Assembly: GCF_008329965.1 (NCBI RefSeq) | Contig: NZ_CP036150.1 | Location: 3,948,439-4,012,438 of the forward strand | Origin: Oceanispirochaeta crateris | Lineage (GTDB): Bacteria > Spirochaetota > Spirochaetia > DSM-2461 | Direction: 5' to 3' | Length of the DNA: 64,000 bases | Part shown: positions 60,076 to 64,000 of the stretch, piece by piece | Layout: the number at the start of each line of letters is the position of its first letter | Numbering within the stretch: position 1 is the first letter of the stretch | Program-made: the position numbers and the translations under genes | The notes under the pieces: model-generated | Seen by the model: only the letters and a program-made list of their open reading frames with translations | Database searches by the model: none | What the model was told of the DNA's origin: nothing

Positions 60076-60998
60076 TGAAAAAAGTTCTTGTCATCGGTGA
60101 GATTTTAGTTGAAATAATGGCGAATGAGAAGGATCAGTCATTTCTGGACGCAGGGGATTTCTCCGGACCCTATGTAAGTGGTGCTCCAGCCATTTTTATT
60201 GATCAGGTCGCAAAATTTAAAGTACCTTGTTCTATTCTTGCAGCTGTAGGAGATGATGATTTTGGAAAAATGTGTCTTAAAAAATTGAAAGAGGACGGAG
60301 TCGATATAACTAATATAAAAATTACTGCAGACGTTTCGACAGGCATAGCATTTGTCCGGTATAATTCCGATGGTTCCAGAAACTTTATTTTTCATTTAAA
60401 AAATGCCGCCTGCGGTACATTGAGAAGTGAAGACCTTGATACTATGTCATGGAATGATATTGCTGTGTTTCATGTTATGGGGTCTTCAATCTTTAATAAA
60501 GAGATGTTTTCAATTCACCATAAAGCGATTAAAATGATTCCTGATGAATGTCTTGTTTCGTTCGACCCTAATATACGGCCTGAAATTTTAAAAAGTGATC
60601 CTAAATTAAAAGAATTGATTCTTGATCTTTTTTCAAAGACTAAAATCCTATTTGTTACTGAAGATGAGTTAGAATTCCTTACTCAAAAGACGAGTCTGAA
60701 GCAATCTTTGGATTCATGTTTTACAAAAGGTATTCATACTGTAATTGTTAAACGTGGTAAAGCGGGGGCTTCGGTTTACACCGATAGTCAGTGCATAGAC
60801 GCTCAGCCTATCTCTGTAGAAGAAGTGGATCCCACCGGTGCAGGAGATACCTTCGCTGGTGCATTTATAGCTGGAGTCATTCATCAGTGGTCCTTGGAAA
60901 CATGCTTGCGAAGAGCAAACTATGCAGGAGCTTCAGCAGTCACAAAAAGAGGTCCAATGGAAGGAACAGTACTTTTTGATAACGTAATACATAAATAA
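60075..60998 (+). CDS. PfkB-family carbohydrate kinase
   Basis: The 307 residues match the ribokinase/PfkB fold: GEILVEIMANEKDQSFLDAG, GGYVSGAP-like GPYVSGAPAI, the lid and the ATP/anion-hole signature DPTGAGDTFAGAFIAGV near the C terminus, with catalytic Asp. It phosphorylates the sugar imported by the neighbouring transporter. Tagatose-6-phosphate or fructose-type kinases are possible given the gatZ copies, but specificity cannot be read off. Overlaps the permease stop by one base. Confidence 0.92.
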   Translation: MKKVLVIGEILVEIMANEKDQSFLDAGDFSGPYVSGAPAIFIDQVAKFKVPCSILAAVGDDDFGKMCLKKLKEDGVDITNIKITADVSTGIAFVRYNSDGSRNFIFHLKNAACGTLRSEDLDTMSWNDIAVFHVMGSSIFNKEMFSIHHKAIKMIPDECLVSFDPNIRPEILKSDPKLKELILDLFSKTKILFVTEDELEFLTQKTSLKQSLDSCFTKGIHTVIVKRGKAGASVYTDSQCIDAQPISVEEVDPTGAGDTFAGAFIAGVIHQWSLETCLRRANYAGASAVTKRGPMEGTVLFDNVIHK

Positions 60999-61017
60999 GT
61001 CATAAAAGGTTTAGATC

Positions 61018-62058
61018 GTGGGTATAGCAACTGGAAATAGAAAAGTATCATTAAAAGAAATTGCTAAAGTAGAACATGTCTCTATTGCTACTGTCTCAAT
61101 GGCATTGTCAGGTAAATCAGGTGTTTCCAGAGAAGTTGCTGACCGAATAAAGAAGACAGCAGATCAAATGGGATATGTTCCTCCAAAGCGGGAAAAACGT
61201 GTTGAAAAACGCCTTGGTAGTATAGCTATTCTTCAGCCAATTGATGAATTCAGTATGCATTCTTGGAGTATCTTTACCAGAATAATCAAACAGATAGAAC
61301 AAAATCTCATTAGTAATGATTTTTTTCCTGTAATTATACCTATCAATAACATAATAAGAACAGAGGATACTCTCCGTAAATTAATTGAAATGAATGTTCA
61401 TGCTGTTGTTTCCATTCATCATATTGATGAATCTTTATTTCATGATCTTACTATCCGTGGTATTTCAGTTATTATTATCAATAATAGTTCTTTGGAAGAT
61501 TCCTATACATCAGTGCTTGTTGATGACTTTCAGGGTGCTTATAATTCTGCACTTGAGCTTGTTCATAACGGTCATAAGAGAATTCTTTATGTGGATTATC
61601 CTCGTTCAGACTTACCTAACATAACATTGGATAGGCGAATGGGGGTTCAGAAAGCATCCCTTGAATTTGCTTCTTCTGGTTTTGAGTTTAGTTTAATAGA
61701 ACTTCCTAATTATGATATTGCATCGATAAAACAGGAGTTAACCATCATTCAGGAAAAAAATATTACCGCGTTATTGTCTCATGATGATTATATCGCTGCT
61801 AGTATTTATATGGTTTTGAACCAAATGGGTTATTCAATTCCAGAGGATGTCTCCATGATTTCCACAGGAGGAGGGGTCCTTGATTATTCTATTGCTTCGA
61901 CTCCTCAGCTGTCTGCTTATGAACTTGATGTAGACTTAATTGGTCAAATCGCAGGGGAAGAAATTCTTCGATTGATAAGTTCGGAAGAAAAGGATATTCG
62001 TGTATTACGCACGAAACAGTTGTTTCGGGATAGATCGAGCATTAAAAAATATATATAG
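61018..62058 (+). CDS. LacI-family transcriptional regulator
   Basis: The start is GTG 61018, preceded by AAAGG. The N-terminal HTH is VSLKEIAKVEHVSIATVSMA followed by LSGKSGVSREVADRIKKTAD, the usual LacI headpiece, and the hinge region to RVEKRLGSIAILQPID. The core is a sugar-binding sensor domain ending in a QLSAYELDVDLIGQIAGEEI block. It probably represses the importer cassette in the absence of its sugar. It precedes the second gatZ, and base use is AT-rich like its neighbours. Confidence 0.93.
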   Translation: MGIATGNRKVSLKEIAKVEHVSIATVSMALSGKSGVSREVADRIKKTADQMGYVPPKREKRVEKRLGSIAILQPIDEFSMHSWSIFTRIIKQIEQNLISNDFFPVIIPINNIIRTEDTLRKLIEMNVHAVVSIHHIDESLFHDLTIRGISVIIINNSSLEDSYTSVLVDDFQGAYNSALELVHNGHKRILYVDYPRSDLPNITLDRRMGVQKASLEFASSGFEFSLIELPNYDIASIKQELTIIQEKNITALLSHDDYIAASIYMVLNQMGYSIPEDVSMISTGGGVLDYSIASTPQLSAYELDVDLIGQIAGEEILRLISSEEKDIRVLRTKQLFRDRSSIKKYI

Positions 62059-62109
62059 ACTGCATTAATTTACTATAGAATCCAATCATAAAAAAAGTGG
62101 AGTTAAAAT

Positions 62110-63432
62110 ATGACAGCAACACGAGAATTTTTGAATCTTATGAAAAACAATAAAGCTGGTAAGGCTACAGGGCTATATTCAGTCTGCTCTGCCCACCCGG
62201 ATGTAATCAAAGCCTGTATGCTTCAGGCTAGAGACGACGGTTCAATCGTCCTTATTGAGTCTACAAGTAATCAGGTTGACCAGTTTGGCGGGTATACCGG
62301 TATGGTGCCGGCTGAATTTGTCAATTATGTCAAAGGTTTGGCTCAAGAATCAGAACTTCCCTTTGAGAAAGTCCTTCTAGGGGGGGATCATCTGGGACCA
62401 AACGCATGGCAGGGTGAGCCGGCAGAAGAGGCCATGGCAAAAGCCCGTGACCTGATTGCCGCCTATGTCAAAGCTGGATACAAGAAAATCCATCTGGATG
62501 CCTCCATGTTCTGCGCCGATGACAAGGGCGACAGGCACAAACCCCTGGCCGATGAAATTGTCTCCTCCCGGGCAGCAGAGCTCTGCAGTGTTGCAGAAAA
62601 AACCTTTACCGAGAGCTTTGGCGGAGAATCAGACATCATCTATATCATCGGAACAGAAGTTCCCATCCCAGGGGGAGCCCAGGAAGAGGAAGAGACTGTC
62701 ACTCCCACACCCGCTTTGAATGCTAAAAACACAATTGCTGTTACCAAGGCCGCCTTTGAGGCCCGGGGTCTGCACAGTGCATGGAAACGGGTCATCGGCC
62801 TGGTTGTTCAGCCCGGAGTTGAGTTTGGAGATGATCAGGTCTTTCATTACGACAGTAAGGCTGCCGCCGACCTCAGTGCCATGATTGAAGGGAATCCCCA
62901 GTTTGTCTATGAAGCTCACTCTACCGACTACCAGAGTGAAACAGGACTTTCCCGCTTGGTGAAAGATCACTACTGCATCCTCAAAGTCGGTCCCTGGTTG
63001 ACCTTTGCCTACAGAGAGGCTCTTTTTGCCCTGGAAAGCATGGAAATTGAGCTGCTTGGTCATCAAAGGGGGGTCAAACTCTCAGGTTTAAAAGCGACCC
63101 TCGAGAAGGTGATGCAGGAAAATCCGGGTTACTGGAAGAAGTACTATCCCGGTACAGCGGAGCAGCAGCATTTCAAACGGAAATACAGCTTCAGTGACAG
63201 GAGCCGTTACTACTGGCCCAATAAAGAGCTGCAGGCTTCTGTTGCCCTGTTAAAGAAAAATCTGAATGAGGGAGGTATCTCTCTTTCTCTGCTGAGTCAG
63301 TATATGCCGAATCAATATACGGCTGTGCAGGAGGGGCAGATCAAGCTGTCCGCCGAAGAATTGATTATCAGCCGTATCAGGGATGTGGCCGGAGTTTATG
63401 CCCGGGCTTGTGGATTTGGCAAGTGTTGTTGA
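62110..63432 (+). CDS. gatZ: GatZ/KbaZ-type protein, copy 2
   Basis: A 440-residue near-copy of 55033-56355. Protein differences: Lys to Arg (about residue 40), Glu to Asp (138), Thr to Ala (210), Thr-Gln to Ser-Arg (in the ETGLxxLVKD block), Leu to Phe and Thr to Lys (in the last residues). All catalytic or family motifs (GGDHLGPNAWQGEP, HLDASMFCADD, PIPGG) are kept, so both copies should work. The ribosome-binding site is GTGGAG. Base composition is richer in GC than the cassette before it, arguing it was copied from, or converted by, copy 1. Confidence 0.9.
   Translation: MTATREFLNLMKNNKAGKATGLYSVCSAHPDVIKACMLQARDDGSIVLIESTSNQVDQFGGYTGMVPAEFVNYVKGLAQESELPFEKVLLGGDHLGPNAWQGEPAEEAMAKARDLIAAYVKAGYKKIHLDASMFCADDKGDRHKPLADEIVSSRAAELCSVAEKTFTESFGGESDIIYIIGTEVPIPGGAQEEEETVTPTPALNAKNTIAVTKAAFEARGLHSAWKRVIGLVVQPGVEFGDDQVFHYDSKAAADLSAMIEGNPQFVYEAHSTDYQSETGLSRLVKDHYCILKVGPWLTFAYREALFALESMEIELLGHQRGVKLSGLKATLEKVMQENPGYWKKYYPGTAEQQHFKRKYSFSDRSRYYWPNKELQASVALLKKNLNEGGISLSLLSQYMPNQYTAVQEGQIKLSAEELIISRIRDVAGVYARACGFGKCC
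62110..63432 (+). repeat. gatZ direct repeat, unit 2 (partner 55033-56355)
   Basis: Second unit of the 1.3-kb direct repeat. Recombination between the units would delete or amplify the importer, PfkB and LacI genes between them. Confidence 0.95.
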
Positions 63433-63450
63433 TTTTCAAACTTGAATTAT

Positions 63451-63495
63451 AAAAAAAACTCCGCCGGGCAGGAAGGATCAACTGGACCGACGGAG
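63451..63495 (-). terminator. terminator-like hairpin, minus strand
   Basis: On the minus strand CTCCGTCGG pairs with CCGGCGGAG (one mismatch) around a 19-base loop and is followed by eight T residues (63458-63451). It would stop transcription from the right-hand dehydrogenase gene. Confidence 0.6.
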
Positions 63496-63566
63496 ACAAC
63501 CGGGAATCGAAACCGGAGAAACTAATTGTGCTCCTGAATTCTCTTTCTGGCAAGTGTTCATTTACG

Positions 63567-63590
63567 AAAAAAGTGAAAGTCTTTTCACTT
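63567..63590 (-). terminator. hairpin at the stop codon of the dehydrogenase gene
   Basis: Minus strand AAGTGAAAAGACTTTCACTT runs into TTTTTT. It overlaps the stop codon at 63585-63587 and is a second candidate terminator. Confidence 0.5.
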
Positions 63591-64000
63591 TTCGGGAATG
63601 ACAATTCCCTTGAGGTAATCCGTATCATTCATTTTTTTCAATGTACCTAGAAGGCCTTCCAGGTTTGTTCTGTGAGTGAACATTTTAGACAGTCCCAACG
63701 ACTCATGACGTTCAAGAATTCCAAAGGCTTTATTGAAGGCTGCCGGGTGTTGGCGCTCATCCCCAGGATACGGGCGTGTTTGCTGCACACGAGTCTTGCC
63801 GGATCAAAGGAGACCTCCCGACCCTGGTTGACCATGTTGCCCACCTCAATAAAGGTCCCATGCGGCGCATCATTTCAAGCCCGTCCACAAAGGTGTCCAC
63901 GTTATTGGAGCACTGAATGACCACATCGGCGCCGCCGGAAGTCAAATCCCGTACCATTTCTATGCGTTCTTTCTGTCGTGCTGATGATAATCGATGATAT
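63585..64000 (-). pseudogene. zinc-type alcohol dehydrogenase, C-terminal part with two frameshifts
   Basis: Read on the minus strand from the right edge, the sequence gives MVRDLTSGGADVVIQCSNN, then LEMMRRMG, followed by a shift of one base into FIEVGNMVNQGREVSFDPAR, then a second shift into FNKAFGILERHESLGLSKMF and a normal end (DYLKGIVIPEK). Each shift is cured by one extra base, near 63865 and near 63755. Together this is the C-terminal third of a medium-chain zinc alcohol dehydrogenase. Two single-base losses within 110 bases suggest decay or sequence error. It points toward the second gatZ and may belong to the same sugar pathway. The N-terminal part is outside the window. Confidence 0.8.

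Noticed and set aside
55033-63432. Composite transposon bounded by the gatZ copies
   Set aside because: The repeats are complete metabolic genes in direct order; no transposase, terminal inverted repeats or target duplication is seen.
63505-63520. CCGG-GAATCGAAA-CCGG, looks like a tRNA T arm
   Set aside because: No cloverleaf can be built around it; it lies in the region of minus-strand terminators.
1-64000. CRISPR array, prophage or insertion sequence
   Set aside because: No regularly spaced repeats, no phage structural genes and no transposase-like protein were found.

Overview
The window most likely comes from a free-living, heterotrophic spirochaete (order Spirochaetales). This is an inference from gene content: a type III glutamine synthetase, several methyl-accepting chemotaxis proteins, loosely defined lipoprotein signals, an M16C peptidase, secreted proteins of unknown function and an AT-leaning composition. 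No rRNA gene is present to confirm it. About 60 protein genes, one tRNA-Asn and no insertion sequence or CRISPR array can be supported.

Layout. 1-174 holds the start of rbsD, cut by the window edge. 355-1823 carries small proteins, a lipoprotein and tRNA-Asn. 1998-4121 is glnN, and 11579-15028 is its nitrogen partner block on the same strand (PII protein, AmtB, NifA-like sigma-54 activator). Both glnN and amtB have good -24/-12 promoters. Between them lie an MFS transporter, a CGGC protein, an ArsR/VOC pair with a shared operator, and a run of stress or housekeeping genes (GNAT-YoaP, AraC-GyrI, YdeI, ACT). 15083-17994 is a biotin uptake operon (birA, bioY, ecfA, ecfT) with a perfect BirA box over the birA start codon. 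18053-32587 contains a chemoreceptor, a YfcC permease, an M20 peptidase, lon, recO and a tandem pair of chemoreceptors whose cytoplasmic halves are nearly identical. 32757-37351 is a pyrimidine phosphorylase, recJ, M23 peptidase and rpsU run. rpsU has no canonical start codon and appears to start at AUC.

37453-43568 includes an inactive-looking rhodanese, a large M16C metallopeptidase, a DUF4105 protein, a 61-residue histone-fold protein and a lipid kinase that seems to start at CUG. 43722-48566 holds two overlapping GntR regulators followed by a three-subunit molybdenum hydroxylase of xanthine dehydrogenase type. 48545-50975 has small housekeeping genes.

51169-64000 is a sugar or polyol catabolism region. 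A GntR-LacI regulator and the kinase operon (FGGY kinase, GatD-like dehydrogenase, GatZ-like protein) share the operator GTGTTYTARAACAC. Downstream is an AT-richer cassette (ribose-type ABC importer, PfkB kinase, LacI regulator) that ends in a second, almost identical gatZ. The window closes with the 3' part of a frameshifted zinc-type alcohol dehydrogenase.

The most notable items are the bacterial histone, the non-canonical start codons of rpsU and the lipid kinase, the sigma-54 nitrogen circuit, the two paralogue pairs showing gene conversion, and several candidate leaderless genes.
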